Shown: piece by piece, positions 25,901 to 36,841 of the stretch | Position numbering within the stretch: position 1 is the stretch's first letter | Layout of the letters: the number at the start of each line of letters is the position of its first letter | Source: Phorcus lineatus | Lineage: Eukaryota; Mollusca; Gastropoda; Trochida; Trochidae | Assembly: GCA_921293015.1 (NCBI GenBank) | Contig: OV121088.1 | Span: forward strand, 27,131,645-27,195,644 | Reading direction: 5' to 3' | Length of the DNA: 64,000 nucleotides | Notes under the pieces: generated by a model | Databases searched by the model: none | The model's input: only the letters and a program-made list of their open reading frames with translations | Told to the model about the DNA's origin: nothing | Translations under genes and position numbers: made by a program

Positions 25901-26076
25901 ATTGTCACACCCACCTCAAAGCCTGCTGGACTGCGGGGTCTGCTAGGACTCTCGTCACCATCCCCTATCAGGAACTTGACTCTGGGTGACGAGGGAGCCC
26001 CCTCGGTTGGATTGCTCTCATCCATAGACACGTTGATCTTCACCTCTGACCCCTGGCTCTCTCCTTGACTTGCCAT
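1963..26076 (-). CDS. PPIP5K: Diphosphoinositol pentakisphosphate kinase (PPIP5K/VIP1), 3' end outside window
   Basis: Bifunctional inositol pyrophosphate enzyme: the N-terminal ATP-grasp kinase phosphorylates IP6/5-IP7 and the C-terminal histidine-acid-phosphatase-like domain reverses it. Coding exons: 25915-26076, 25073-25365, 24572-24660, 23774-23925, 21458-21559, 20714-20875, 20044-20165, 19444-19545, 18806-18892, 18234-18419, 16455-16540 (or 15230-15309), 12348-12473, 11075-11193, 10526-10638, 1963-2029. They sum to 656 codons with GT/AG ends and matching phases. Landmarks are [13 protein letters not shown] near residue 60, [63 protein letters not shown], the phosphatase signature [10 protein letters not shown] near 406, [30 protein letters not shown] and [11 protein letters not shown]. 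Vertebrate proteins run about 1,240-1,430 residues, so roughly half is here. The start [12 protein letters not shown] follows a CAG acceptor at 26095-26097, so an upstream noncoding exon is expected. The 10526 donor is inferred from phase (GT|GTATGT). The intron between the last two exons is about 8.5 kb. Confidence 0.95.
2030..4192. other. PPIP5K intron, no feature seen
   Basis: AT-rich intronic sequence. The short open frames here are chance: no domain, codon pattern or splice pairing supports them. Confidence 0.6.
4193..4490. mobile_element. Foldback element with TGACRTCA tandem core
   Basis: The ends are inverted copies of TATTTATCATCCAAAA (left at 4193, right ending 4490), a 16-17 bp terminal inverted repeat. 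The interior at about 4300-4410 is a short tandem run of TATGACGTCACAATGC-like units, in which TGACGTCA, TGACATCA and close variants recur. The left half also has a GGAGATATC palindrome repeated around 4221-4268. There is no coding capacity. It abuts the hairpin element that follows. Confidence 0.65.
4490..4635. repeat. Long hairpin, 58-bp inverted arms
   Basis: The left arm (about 4490-4547) and right arm (about 4578-4635) are near-perfect inverted copies. Both carry AGAATCTCACCC, GTCTTCTGATATCAAATA and TGTTGATAAAAG-like blocks, around a loop of about 30 nt. It directly follows the foldback element and is followed by a TA run, so it looks like an insertion into AT-rich sequence. No coding content. 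Confidence 0.75.
4730..4785 (-). ncRNA. Hammerhead ribozyme motif (left arm)
   Basis: On the minus strand: CTGATGA (4770-4776), then a stem-II hairpin GTCAATACTATTGAC, then GAAA, then a 3-bp stem III TAC-TA-GTA, then U and the cleavage C (4741), followed by GGAT, which pairs with ATCC upstream of the core as stem I. This is the complete hammerhead core with a very short stem III, as in type I motifs from newt, schistosome and Penelope-like elements. It is in the sense orientation of the PPIP5K pre-mRNA. Confidence 0.82.
5148..5204 (+). ncRNA. Hammerhead ribozyme motif (right arm)
   Basis: Plus strand: stem I ATCC (5153-5156), CTGATGA (5157-5163), stem II 5164-5178 (GTCAA/TTGAC with a TACTA loop), GAAA (5179-5182), stem III 5183-5190 (TAC/GTA), U at 5191 and cleavage C at 5192, then GGAT (5193-5196) closing stem I. 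All invariant core positions are present, including the G10.1-C11.1 pair. Stem III is only three pairs plus A15.1-U16.1, a form that in known cases often cleaves best as a dimer. Confidence 0.85.
5250..6332. other. PPIP5K intron, no feature seen
   Basis: AT-rich intronic sequence. Open frames around 5386-5568 and 5827-6135 have no recognisable domain and no splice context. Confidence 0.5.
6333..6646. mobile_element. Short TIR element, CCTTTCACAAAG family
   Basis: The left end GGCGTCCTTTCACAAAGC (6333-6350) matches the inverted right end (6628-6646, reading GGACCTCCTTTCACAAAGC on the minus strand). The interior is non-coding with repeats of ACCTTTACT/AACATT type. A shorter relative lies at 23215-23304. 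Confidence 0.6.
7581..7814. mobile_element. MITE, CATCCTGCTACATCAG family, copy 1 (left end truncated)
   Basis: The right end reads AATATGCTGATGTAGCAGG, the family terminal repeat. The left part begins inside the repeat with CTTAAATACCCTGATTGC. The interior GCTGGTTATTCATAGCTAT matches the copy at 9401. It is non-coding, in a PPIP5K intron. Confidence 0.6.
8722..8845. mobile_element. Small 124-bp TIR element
   Basis: Perfect 12-bp inverted ends, AGTGTTGTTCCT at 8722-8733 and AGGAACAACACT at 8834-8845. The interior is non-coding. Probably a tiny MITE; no second copy was found in the window. Confidence 0.45.
9401..9677. mobile_element. MITE, CATCCTGCTACATCAG family, copy 2, complete with target duplication
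   Basis: 277-bp element. The left end CATCCTGCTACATCAGCG and inverted right end (CATCCTGCTAAATCAGGG on the minus strand) are followed inward by a second matching block with ACCCTGATATC. It is flanked by a perfect 9-bp direct repeat, CACAACATT, at 9392-9400 and 9678-9686, the target site duplication. An 8-9 bp duplication with long inverted ends suggests a Mutator-like, Merlin/P or hAT source; I cannot decide which. It encodes nothing of its own, and the open frame at 9611-9916 is a by-product. Confidence 0.8.
13737..14020. repeat. Degenerate tandem repeat, unit about 115 bp
   Basis: About 2.4 units starting at 13737, 13849 and 13969, sharing CCTAAAATTCT, TGTTTATTAAGAATTT, TATTGATAAGGACTTTT and CTTTCAAATAATCAG-like blocks. 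Non-coding, in the PPIP5K intron between 12473 and 15230. Confidence 0.7.
15166..15201. repeat. GAAT microsatellite
   Basis: Imperfect (GAAT)n run. It lies about 30 bp past the splice donor side of the alternative PPIP5K exon at 15230. Confidence 0.8.
15230..15309 (-). CDS. PPIP5K: PPIP5K alternative exon B (mutually exclusive with 16455-16540)
   Basis: 80-nt exon translating as [18 protein letters not shown] followed by HRCGSSSE. It clearly resembles exon A at 16455-16540 ([19 protein letters not shown] then CPKKSSSEE). Acceptor TGTGTGTAG|G lies at 15310-15311 and donor G|GTTTGT at 15228-15229. Both exons accept a codon split after two bases and leave one base, so either fits between 18234 and 12473. 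Using both puts the next exon in a frame that meets TGA after ten codons; using neither creates ATA-TGA at once. So exactly one can be used in a full-length protein. The segment lies in the phosphatase-like domain. Confidence 0.8.
16455..16540 (-). CDS. PPIP5K: PPIP5K alternative exon A (canonical form)
   Basis: 86-nt exon encoding [19 protein letters not shown] and CPKKSSSEE. It is closest to the vertebrate PPIP5K sequence at this place ([12 protein letters not shown], then GCPKTSSEEE). Acceptor CAG at 16541-16543; the donor GTGTGT is weak. It pairs with exon B as described there. Confidence 0.88.
16885..16990 (+). mobile_element. tRNA-derived SINE head
   Basis: TAGGCGAGTTGGTTAGC (from 16892) resembles a polymerase III A box in a tRNA D arm, and GGTTCGAAAAC (16953-16963) resembles a B box. 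The long spacing between them is like a leucine or serine tRNA. No closed acceptor stem is visible, so a SINE remnant is more likely than a functional tRNA. Confidence 0.5.
17700..17978. mobile_element. MITE, CATCCTGCTACATCAG family, copy 3
   Basis: Left end CATCCTGCTACATGAGCC, right end TGATGTAGCAGG inverted, with inner matching blocks GAGCTCCTTCA and TTGAAGGAGG and an interior ACATAGCCATTGATAAC like copies 1 and 2. Flanking TTTAA on both sides could be a worn target duplication. The open frame 17772-17969 is inside the element and not a gene. Confidence 0.7.
23215..23304. mobile_element. Short foldback, CCTTTCACAAA family
   Basis: The left end GGTCCTCCTTTCACAAACC pairs with the right end GCTTCGTGAAAGGAGGCC. 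At 90 bp it is almost entirely hairpin, with ACCTTTACTAAGG-like interior as in the element at 6333-6646. The following 200 bp (to about 23530) repeats related AAGGTTACCTTA words and may be another worn copy. Confidence 0.6.
24692..24820. repeat. Minisatellite, 24-27 bp unit, about five copies
   Basis: Units of the form ATCAAAACCCTTCAAAAAAC plus ATATT, repeated about five times. It begins only some 30 bp upstream (in transcript sense) of the PPIP5K acceptor at 24661-24663, so it occupies the branch-point and polypyrimidine neighbourhood of that intron. Confidence 0.9.
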
Positions 26077-26097
26077 GTCAAACTAAAGCAGATCCTG

Positions 26098-28700
26098 AAC
26101 AATGAAAATAAATTTTGTGTAATTTCGCAATACACCATTACAACAACCCCGACAACAATAATTTATGTTCATCAGGAATCTGGGAAATATGGTTTAACAT
26201 CAGAATAAAAAGGTAAATGATGAATGATGCTTGCTTTTCATTGTTAAGTATTGAGCAGTTTAAGGATAAAACATTAGCAAATCTTCATCTTGGCATACGT
26301 TTCTTATTGTACATAAAAATTGACAAGGACAATCAAAACACCTGACAGTTCCATAAAAACCTTATCTTTAAAAACATATTTTTCCTACCATTTATGTTTA
26401 TTTAGCCATTAGAATATAATTAAAGTTCTTCTAGTATGTTGTGTTCCATGTCCTTTCCAACAGATCTTTAGAACCATTATTGACAAAATGCTTTTAATGA
26501 ATGTTAAGTTGATGTCTCAAAGAATAAACTTGTTGATATCATATATGAATACTTATAAGCTTAGAAGTAACAAATCTGCTTGCGTTTCAAACAATAGTAA
26601 TCCAAAGAACAATAACATTTCAGGAATTCCTTTATAAGGTGTCAACAAAAGAAATTATCATTTATGTTCAGAATCATAAACATGTCCCATCCCAAGCTAC
26701 AGGTTTATTACTTAATTACATAGGAGGCTATTAGTAGTGCAATAAATTGTATCCGATTTGAGCCTTGAGTTGGATAAACATTCCACTTACTAACTGGCTA
26801 TCTATGATTAACTGATACACCAGTGATAAAACAATTATTTAATTAACTCATTTTTTTAAAAACTATGTATACAAAATGATTTTAAATCTGACCAAAACTT
26901 GATATAAATCAGATTTCTTAGTTAACACTGCAGCTCTGAACACATTATATCTCCATTAAGGTTTTTCATATAACCTAAAATGTTTAATATTACACATCTT
27001 AATCGTTTGTCCCAATTTGCAATATTGATCATATTACATTTTTTCAACTTATAAACTATGTTTTCATTAGATGTTTAGAATACTGAATTATTTATCAATA
27101 TAAAAACAAAGCCAAACGAACATCAAATCAAGTTTTAAAAGAACTTATCACAAGTCTAATCACAAAACCAACACAATTTTATAACAGAGGTGATATCAAA
27201 TGATAACAAAGATCTCACATTGAATTTGGAAAGATTTGACATAAAAAACAACATGTGTGGGTTGGAGAATTGCCAGCTTATGGCAAAAATTATTCGTTAA
27301 AAGTTGAATATTGCTTGTCAAAAACTGAATATGTCAAAAATGTCACTACCTTGAATGAGATGCAGTAATCCAAATGCCACTAGTGCTTTGATTGGGACAA
27401 TTTGAAATCCACTGAGCAATACCTCAAACTGTGCTTTAAAATTGGCCTGCTTGCCCGTAGGGTATGGTGAGGCATTGTTGTCGGAGCAATTTATCATACT
27501 CTACTAATACATGTATGTACAATGACAGAATTGTCATTGAAGATGATGAATATGAGCACATCATTCAGATCATGTGGATTGTTATCATTACCCACTGTAA
27601 TGGGTTTAGATAGCTATTGCTATATAACATAACCGCTTTTAACAATTATCATGAATATGCCCTGCAAAGATTTTACACTTCATAAACATGCTAAAATAAA
27701 ACCATGGGAAAAAAGTTTAGAAAGAAATAGCACAATGACTCATTTAAATTACCATGCAGAACATTTTCGAGAACAAATGCAGTTTTGGACCTGCAAGATG
27801 TTTTTCTTAGTTTTACATAACTTTTGTCATAATATGTCCCTTAAAATGAACTAATCCTCATTCTAGTGACAAGCATAGGGACAATGACGGTCAGATAATG
27901 AAGGCTTTATACAACTACAGCTAGACAATTACTACAAAGTGTCATAAATGTAACCTTTTTGTAAGTGCATAAATGTCATAATAATTACTAAACTGTATCA
28001 ACTTTTGCACAATAAAGAATGAATATATTATATATATCTGAAATTATGTTCGTGAAAATACAAATTACTCTGACAAGGATCATAAGTCTTTACTCCCTTT
28101 ACCAGAGTACAATCCTAGCTTGTTCCTATAGTAACTATATGTAAGTCCTTTAAATCGAGCAGGCAGAAAAGTTTGATACTTATTGAGTGAGCAATTAGAT
28201 TAATATGGTCCTAAGTTTCTACTTCTTGAGAAAAAATAATTAAATCTATTTCCAAATGTTCGTTTCCTACCTGATTTTATCCAATTTTCATTCTTGAATT
28301 TTCAGTTGTTAACCCCCATAGCACAAACTTTATCCATCTGAAAACAAATGATAATCTCTATTATCCCTTATCTGGAAGAAATACATGCTCAAACACATTT
28401 TCCAATCACAAAGACCTGCAGAGAAGCTACGGCCCATCTTATCACAGGCACATCTTTGAACAATATCCCGAGTCACTTATCACATAGTTCAAGAACAAGC
28501 CTCAGGGTATTGTAGTACATTCACACCTTTATACACGTTGTACTATTCACTTAACTATACCAACTTTAAATAAATCAATAGATTTTAGAAATACTGAATA
28601 ACGTCTTTTCAACCTACTAATAAGAAAACAAAATCTACATGATTCCTATTTTGCAGTTTTGCATAAGCCTTCAAAAATACGTCAAGGTAACCGAAGTTGA
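26098..28700. other. Likely first intron of PPIP5K, no feature seen
   Basis: No coding exon or repeat recognised. The acceptor at 26095-26097 implies that the transcript continues upstream, so this stretch is probably intron between a noncoding first exon and the ATG exon. Confidence 0.45.
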
Positions 28701-28920
28701 CGGCCGTCTGCATAAACCCTGTATAGATGGCCGCCATTAAATTTGAAGACATTTTGAGCAATAATTCAACAACAAGAAACTTGATGTATGGATGAAAGGA
28801 TATCAGCACTGACATAACACTTTTTATTCACCACTCATGGAGAAGCAAAGGTCCTCCACAGTTTCTCATTAGTAGCTATGTTCTGGAAAGCCAATAGCCA
28901 ATCAAAGTTGGCGCTTTTTG
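28700..28920 (-). promoter_or_regulatory. Candidate PPIP5K promoter and first exon
   Basis: Two CCAAT boxes (28891-28895, 28898-28902) and an E2F-like TTGGCGC (28908-28914) lie about 160 bp upstream, in minus-strand sense, of a YY1-like ATGGCGGCCAT (28727-28737). This arrangement is common at TATA-less animal promoters, where the YY1 site sits just downstream of the start. The position fits the missing 5' exon of PPIP5K. Inference from motifs only; the 28609-28815 open frame is not convincing as a protein. Confidence 0.4.
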
Positions 28921-31900
28921 AGTTCAGCCCCTCCCCTCTCACCTTTGAAATTCTTTAATAGTCAAATTGCACTTCAAAGGTTTCAATAAGTAATCCCCTG
29001 CCCATCGCCCTTAAATTTTCTTGACAACCTCTGGTAGTAATTCAATATCAAGGATTTGTCTCGGTATGTTTATTGCAAATTCTCTTTTTGCATTGTCTTG
29101 CGGATTATAGTCAAGCCTTGTTTTTTCAAAACTCTTCTCTATTCAAACGCCTCCTTGATTCATAAAAGTCTGATCAATGTGCGTAGCAAAAGATAATCAT
29201 TCAAGAAAGCACAATGAACAACAATCATAGGTTTTAACTGGCATTCTATGAATACATATAAAGGTAACATTTTCTAAAACCATCAAACAAATAGAATATA
29301 GAATAGATATAAATAAAAGATTATAAAATGTGAATTTTCTTACCAACTCTTAGCAATCACTTGTGTGAGCAGTTTTTCTGGATATTTTTGCAAAACAAGT
29401 TTCAGCATGAATCATATCAAGTTCCTTTTTTCACCTTCACATCAAGTTTGAGATACTGTGATCATAACATCCTGTGAAGATTTTGCACTATGGCTCATAA
29501 AACAAAGACCTAATTCAGCCGCACACGTTTCAATGTAACTCTTTCCAAGTAAAAAACTTAAACACATTCTCTAGTCATTAATACACATTTAACATACTTA
29601 GAACCTGAAGGGTGAATACACCTGCTTCTGTGCCTTTAAGCAATACATGTGTAATCCTTGAACAATTCTTTCATTCAAGTCTTTTTTTACCTCACCTTGA
29701 TAATAGATGTTTGAAGAGACAAGCGGATAAAATATTATAGTCTTAACAACTATAAATGTCAGTTTTCTTTACCATAAAATATTTTGATACACTTGAAGTT
29801 GAAATGTTAATTATGCCTAATGTGACATAATTACAATTCAAGCAAATTTATGCACCTTTCATTTAGAAAAAAGATCACAACTTCACTTACTCTCAAAAGA
29901 TTTCACTTTCTCTGTCATGTATTTTCTAACAATGAAATATGCTCTAAATGGAACTACAGAAAATGAATGATGTATGTTAATGGAAAATTTTGGAATTATA
30001 ATCTAACCACTATGATATCACATTTAACCTCTGATAAACTCTCCGCCCTTCAGAATGTAAAGTAAACACAACTTATCATCGCAATACAATCAGTCAACAC
30101 TGGCTGATAATTGAAACCATTGTAATAAAAAAGTGACAGAATTAAATTGTAAAATGTTGCAACTGTAAGTCTAAATTATAAATGAAACAATGCAAGGTTT
30201 TCAGATGTACATTCTGTTTGTATACATCAAATGCATAAATTATGCATGAGCAATACAAATACTTAATTAAAACTAGATTTTTTCTTAATTATGTGATAAA
30301 AATTATCAACAATGCAAGATATTAGTATTGATTACACCTCATTTTTCAACTTGATTGCTCCCTGACAAAAAATCTTGCTTTGTTTTAACTTTATGCAAAA
30401 GATGAGAAGTGTCTAAGTTAACAAAAAGAAAACTAAAAACTAAAGAGTTGATTCAACCGAAAATCTTCCTAAAGAAATCTATTCTGATGATCCTCTTTAT
30501 GAGGAGACTTTACATTTCCCAAGAAATTTAAGCTCTGATAGAAATAATATTTTCGATGTAATCACAAAATTTGGCGGCAGTTTGAGTGAATGAAATGAGG
30601 CTGCAAGACAATCTGGAACTTTGTCTCTTTTTACTTTTAGTCTGTGCAGGCAACTTTTGGAGGTTTTCTGCTATTGTGTCATTAAAAGTGACAAAATAAT
30701 TCTTTTAGGTTGGCAACTTTAAAGCTTCATATAGTTATCACTTGTACTGTGTTCATAAATGTTGTATGTTGTATTCCACTGTCTGAAACCATCATGATTT
30801 GTACGATATAATTCTTAATTAATCTTTCAGTGTTTTAAAGGACAGTGTCAAGATCTAGATCAAAATTTTAATTCTGCACATAAAACATAATCTTGTCCTT
30901 AATTTGTTCATTAAAAAACACAAATTTGACAGGTTCTTTAAACTGAATAGAATGTCCTTCTAAGGACCAAGACAGCAATAATATACAGGTTGATTTTCAT
31001 ACCTACTAGAGGCAGTGTATGATCCACTGAAGTCAAGTATTATGATCTAAAAAAACTTAATCTAAACTGACTCGGACAGATGAAGAGACCTTTATGTTAT
31101 TTCTAACTGCTTTTTAGTTTCATGTTGATAATAAGTCAAACGTGTTCGCCCTTGGTCTAGCTACTATTCATTGGACGATGTCCTGACAAGATCTTACAAG
31201 CAGACCCTTTTTTTACTGGGACTGGTATACTGTCAAAGGAGACAAATGAGAAACTAGAAACTAGAACAAGTTTTACGACATGTCCCATATCAAGAAGATC
31301 TGAGGTTTACAAGAGATTGTCATCATTCTGATATCTAACGGGCGTCTGTATGCGGTAAATTATATTGCTTGGCTCGATGTTGCTCCACTCCTGATAGGCA
31401 TCAGAGGGTTCGTGAGACTTGTCACAGCTAGCATTATTTTGAATACAATATTTACATTGTCTAACAGAGCCAAAGTGTTACTATTTTCCATTTGTTATCT
31501 GCTCTACAAAGACATTGTCAAGGACACATTAAAACATTTTCATACAACCTCTTGGAGTTGTCGTAACTAGGAAACTTAAAGCCCTGGAAATACTTTCTTC
31601 ATCTTTGGGTAAAAACACAAATAAACAACAAACATAAATAGCCACATGAAAACAGGACTGTCAATGATCCCTACATCAGTGCATGTCAATAAAAGTCTAA
31701 GTTGTTTCGGCAAATGCATTTGTCTTTGCAAGTTTTTTTAGAGATTAGATATGAGGCATATAGGTTTATTCGAATTCTTATATAAGTTTTCAAGGAACCT
31801 GTTTGGTGTTCATTGTTTTTTTTTTCTTTCACTAGTATCAGATAAAAAAAACACGTCAAATTGGGTGCGCGTTCAGATGATTTTAGCAGTTTGGTATGGA

Positions 31901-34315
31901 TGTGAAATTATTCGTGCAATACTTTGTGTGCATTTTCACAACGATGAAATGTTATGTACCTTTCAATAAATCGAATCCATCAATTGCTGTTCGGCATTTT
32001 CGAACAGCCATCGTCAAAACATAAATTAATATCTTCGTTTGTATGAACGGAAGTGCTTTACGACTACGCTGACAAGGGAGGTAACTCTTGAAACGACCTC
32101 TATCAACCTCTAAAGAAATGCGCACAACCCAAATAATGATTAAGTTGGCATCACTGTGCGCCCATATTTAAGATATTTTATGAATGCTTCAGAAATCTTC
32201 AATGGCATTTCTAGATTTGAAAACTTAAGAAAAATAAATTTTGTGAAATATGTAAGATCTATATCCAAGCCGTTTTAAAGATAACTAAATCAAAAGTAAT
32301 TACTTTCAAAATAAATTTAAGTAATCAGGCTTAATCTCTCCATCATTTGAAAACTTCTCATATCTTTGACTTGTCCAGAAGACTGCTGCAACCCCAAATA
32401 AGAAACTTTGTTTGGAAGTACTTGGCACTTAGGGTGTTAAAGTTGTGGTTTTTAGCCTGACACCCATCAGAATAACACCTTTGTTACATAAAGACAGAAG
32501 TGGAAAAAGACTGGTCCTGATCCCTCCTTAAATATGGGCATGGCAAAATTTTCCCTAAAACTTTTTAACAAATTCTCCTACAAAACTGATTGACATAGGA
32601 AGTTTATATTTTCAGAATAAGACCTCTGTCAAGTACATATTTTACTTGTTTCATTTGGTCTTGACTCCCTCCTTCTAATGTTGGCATGGTATATTGTCCA
32701 TACTTAAACCTGTCAACTTGTCTCTTCAGAAAGCTTTAGGCTTAATGCTAGGATTTAAAATTTTGAGAATTTCATCTTTGTAGGATGAAGAATAATGGTT
32801 ATTACTCTCATTGTTACGCTCAAAGTATGGGGATGACAGGGGCACAATTTGTGTATTGAATCCTTTTAGATCTATGATGATTTTTAAATACCCAATGAAA
32901 TCATTTTGGTCTGATCAGCATTTTATCAAGTCCAATTTCATGGCTCAAGTATCAATGAGTGAAACATATAATTAACAAAGAGCCAAAGTCATATTGCAAA
33001 ACATGACCTGAGCTTCATTATTTAATGTACCTTAGCTTAGTGCAGTGATGTGAGACCAGCAGTGAGTCTCAAGGAGAAGTAAGCTTTGAGATCGCTTGTA
33101 ATCACTTATAAAGCCTATCAACAAGATATATAACATTTAATACATGAGGATTGATGCAACGTGGCCGCTCAACAAAACAGTTATTCTTATTTCCAGCAGA
33201 TTCTGATTGCAAGTTTGTATTCCTTGCTATGATTTACCCTTTATTTCTCACTTCGGTCTCCCACATTCCAAATCATACAAAGACTGATGAGCTACAGAGT
33301 GAAAGGCTCATATATCTTTACGTTTAATGAACTCTTTTACAAATGAAGCCATTTATTATATATTTGTGTATTATGTGTAGATGCAATAACATCAGATACA
33401 CAAAGTAATTACCCCCAAAAAATAACACAACAAGGGATGCAAAAAATGCACTCTTTATTGTAAAATGACAAGCATATAACAATAAAATTGAATTGTTGTT
33501 TTTCTTTTTTTCAGAAATAGTGAAATTAGATAATTTCTGACGAGTGGTTCTTAGGGCTAAAATTAAAACTAAGCTCTTGAAACAATGTAACTTGCAAGAT
33601 AATGTAACAGTAAATAAGTGTATTAAGTATTTCCCTATATAGAATAGGAAAAAATATTGAATGCCAAAACTTTTGTTTTCTTTAGAATCTGATTTTAAGG
33701 ACATTGTTTCAAACAAGGATTTCATATCCTACTTATTTTATATGACTTTAGAATTAATGTAGAATATATACAATGAAGCTACTAAATTGCAGTATGAAGA
33801 GGAAAAGGTAATGTATATAACTTCAATATATAGCTTCTTATTTCATCATTTACAAAAAGCTGCTTATGAAACAAATTAAGTTAAAAGTATAAATAGAAAA
33901 GACACCATGCATAATGTCTAAGCACTATATTTCCCTCAAAATATAAATATATTAAGTGCAAATTAAAGGACCAGTTCAAATCAGAATTACCATTTTCAAC
34001 TTAAAAAAAAACCAATAAGCACATAAGTCTATTAAAGTTAAGATGTCAAATGATGATCATAAAAGACATTTATTTTCAAATAAAAAAAAGATCATTTTGA
34101 AATAATTTACATTACTGTCATTCTCCTGAGCTTCATATAAAACAATGTATATACATATTTATATGTACACAACACAACAAGATTTGTACAATATGGCACC
34201 AGTATAAATAAACAATAACATAGAAACAGTATAGTATAAACAGAAGAATGTAGTTGCTATGACAGGAGAACACTATCTTTGTAATAATTAAATGATGAGA
34301 CATCAATAATTCTAG
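28921..34315. other. No gene seen
   Basis: AT-rich sequence without recognisable exons on either strand. The longest open frame (33324-33725, minus) is low-complexity and matches nothing I know. A CpG-containing patch near 31975-32110 with a GGGAGGTAACTC motif could be a regulatory site, but nothing firmer can be said. Confidence 0.5.
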
Positions 34316-34790
34316 TTTTGCTGCCTTTCTGTACATTGCTATACGACTCCATGATTAGTAAATATAGGAAATGTTTGAAGAATGATAGCATTAAAGTCTC
34401 TGGGTGACCGTAAACAAACATTATAATGCCTAGACTTGCTGATAATTCTAGTGAGTGAGTTTAGCGCCCATTGGGCAATATTTCAGCCATTAATGGTGTG
34501 CTAGGCTTGCTGCCTTTCTTGATATTGGTTCCTGACTCTATGATAAATAATTATAAATATCTAAAAAATCTGATGAAAGTGGCAGTTTTAATTCTTTGAG
34601 TGGCCTATGAGAAGTATCGTAATGTCAAGATTTACTGATAATTCCTTGTTTGCTGCCTCTTTGAATATTGCTACTTGATTCAATGATGAATAGTTATAGC
34701 TAAAAAATCTTAATCGAGAATGACAGCATCTAAACTCTTTGAGTTGCTTTATAGATATCGTGATATGTCACTATGGATGCTAATGATTTA
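34316..34790. repeat. Degenerate tandem repeat, three units
   Basis: Units start near 34316, 34507 and 34650, each beginning TTGCTGCCTTTCTT-like and sharing GACTCTATGAT, TAGTTATA and TCTTTGAGTGGCC-like blocks. Period about 145-190 bp. Non-coding. Confidence 0.65.
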
Positions 34791-36333
34791 TGATTTGAAA
34801 ATATTGAATGTCGAGTTGTCTTGACAATCTTGTGAAACTCCAAGATATATTAGTGTAAGTTAAATTCTTTAAATATCCTTTTAAAAAATCCAATGTTCAG
34901 ATGTCAGATGATGAGGGTTTTCAAAATAATAATGAAGATTTGGGATTCTTGTAAATTGATCAATGGTAAAAAAGACAACAAAAGAAAATAATAAGATAGC
35001 TATGAAACTATGAAATTGGCTTTCTGATTTTTACAATACATACACACCAAAAATGTTTCTAAAATAAAGACCTTATTTCCAGTATCTTTAAAATATATAT
35101 CAAAATTGCATTTAAAATGATTTCCAAATAATGGTAAAAGTTGTATTTATGAATTCAAAAGGGGGAGTATAGAGACAATGACAGGTGTTTCAGATACATG
35201 TATAAAACTTCATTAATGAAAATGAAGTATACCGGTACTCTGCCTGCAGAGATTTAAAAAAAAATAATCAAACATGAAGATCTAAAACATATTCAGAGTA
35301 TAGAATATCAATTTTCCTTTTAAAAATTTCATGGTCTTAAGTATAATTTCTTCATAATTAAGTTACTTCCTTTATACTCATTAAACAACATCTCATATAG
35401 CTCATGATTAAAGAAAACACAAATTTGTTGCACCTTGGTTTCTATGAACATATGAAAACTTTAGTTCAGATAGGACAAGAAAAAGCAGACTAGGAGAATC
35501 AAAACACCAGTATGTAGATTATCAGAATATTTTAAACAAATAACATGCCCTGCCTGCAGGAATTAACAAAAAACACCACATAAAGATCTAAAACAGAATA
35601 TAAAACATGTAAAACTGCCTGCAGTCCATTTTACAAGTGCATTGTGCTTATGAAAATAAATGCTTGAAAATTTTGTAAACAAAGATGACATTCTTTCAAA
35701 AATGACATGGTTTCAAATGAAATGATATTTGTAAGTATCATACTCTTTTATGGTGAAATGACATTTTATATGCCCTTATAAGCAAGAACACAATACACCA
35801 TAAAGAGCCCAGAGGTCAGGAAACTTGATTTCCCTATGGTTTTTACAATCTAAAGACAGAAATGAAAGGACACAGATTTAGGGAATAGGAAGTAGGAAAT
35901 ATATTTCATGAATAGAAAATAGCACTTTTATATGAATCATTATTTACATATTTACTCAACATATATGTACATTAATATCTATGAAGTACAGTTTGAAGTA
36001 AAATCCTTTCTTCAAATTGTGTTCCATGTAACCTGAATAGTAATAACAATAAACATTAATTTGCTATTTACAATTACAATTCTTCATTCCATTATATAAC
36101 ACCAAAAACTGTCTATAACAATGTAATTTCTCAATGGAAGGCAATTAGAAAAAAAAAAAAAGTTTTAAAACAATGCAAAGTTCATTCAAGGGTGTTTGAT
36201 GACCCTTTTAAAACATGTCATTACCTATTGGTATACTAGATAGATGTTTCTCAAATATCAGTTTTATGAAAATAAATTTCTTACCCAAGCGGGCACAAAT
36301 ATGCCGGGTACTACAATTTTCATAATGGTCACG
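34791..36333. other. No gene seen; weak two-copy repeat
   Basis: Two similar blocks near 35241-35300 and 35545-35610 share CTGCCTGCAG and AAGATCTAAAACA, suggesting a diffuse duplication about 310 bp apart. Otherwise AT-rich and featureless. Confidence 0.4.
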
Positions 36334-36841
36334 GGAATTACAGTTTTCTAAAAATTACTCGAGATCTGATTGGCTGACACAACTATTTCTATTCATTCGT
36401 TCAGTGAGTCCCTTGTCAAAGAGACTTAAATACAAACATTGTTTTAATTTTGTATGGAATAATATGAAACGTAAAGTGTTTTATATATGGTTTGTTTCAC
36501 TATTTCGTTCATTTAGGATTGTCTTGCATAATATAAATTATGATCCACGAACATGTAATGAATTGCAGAGACTACATTTAACTGCGTCAGACATAATCGT
36601 TGTTCGTTGCGCATGAATACAATGACCGAGTTTACTTGCAACTCGCCTTCACGAAGGTATTTTCCCAAACTACCGTAAAATTAAAAACTACCGTAGATTT
36701 GACTTGGGAAAGAAAAAGAATAACCAACCCGAAGCTCGGAATTACGGTTTATCTGTCCCTCGTGAATTATTGTGATAAATTCCTTGCTAAAGCTTGGAAT
36801 TTATAACCATAATCCACTCAGGACAGATAAACCGTAATTCC
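36334..36841. mobile_element. Candidate non-autonomous element with GGAATTACGGTTTATC ends
   Basis: GGAATTACAGTTTTCT at 36334 resembles GGAATTACGGTTTATCTGTC at 36738-36758, which is repeated as an exact inverted 21-bp copy at 36821-36841. The outer pair could be terminal inverted repeats of a 508-bp element with an internal subterminal copy. Also present are paired ACTACCGTA words near 36670-36696. No coding content that I trust. Confidence 0.45.

Noticed and set aside
28609-28815. 68-residue minus-strand open frame with an ATG in a YY1-like context
   Set aside because: No similarity to the PPIP5K N-terminus, and the conserved ATG exon is at 26076; more likely part of a noncoding first exon or promoter.
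33324-33725. 133-residue minus-strand open frame, the longest outside the genes
   Set aside because: No domain, Phe/Leu/Lys-rich low complexity, no splice or promoter context; chance in AT-rich DNA.
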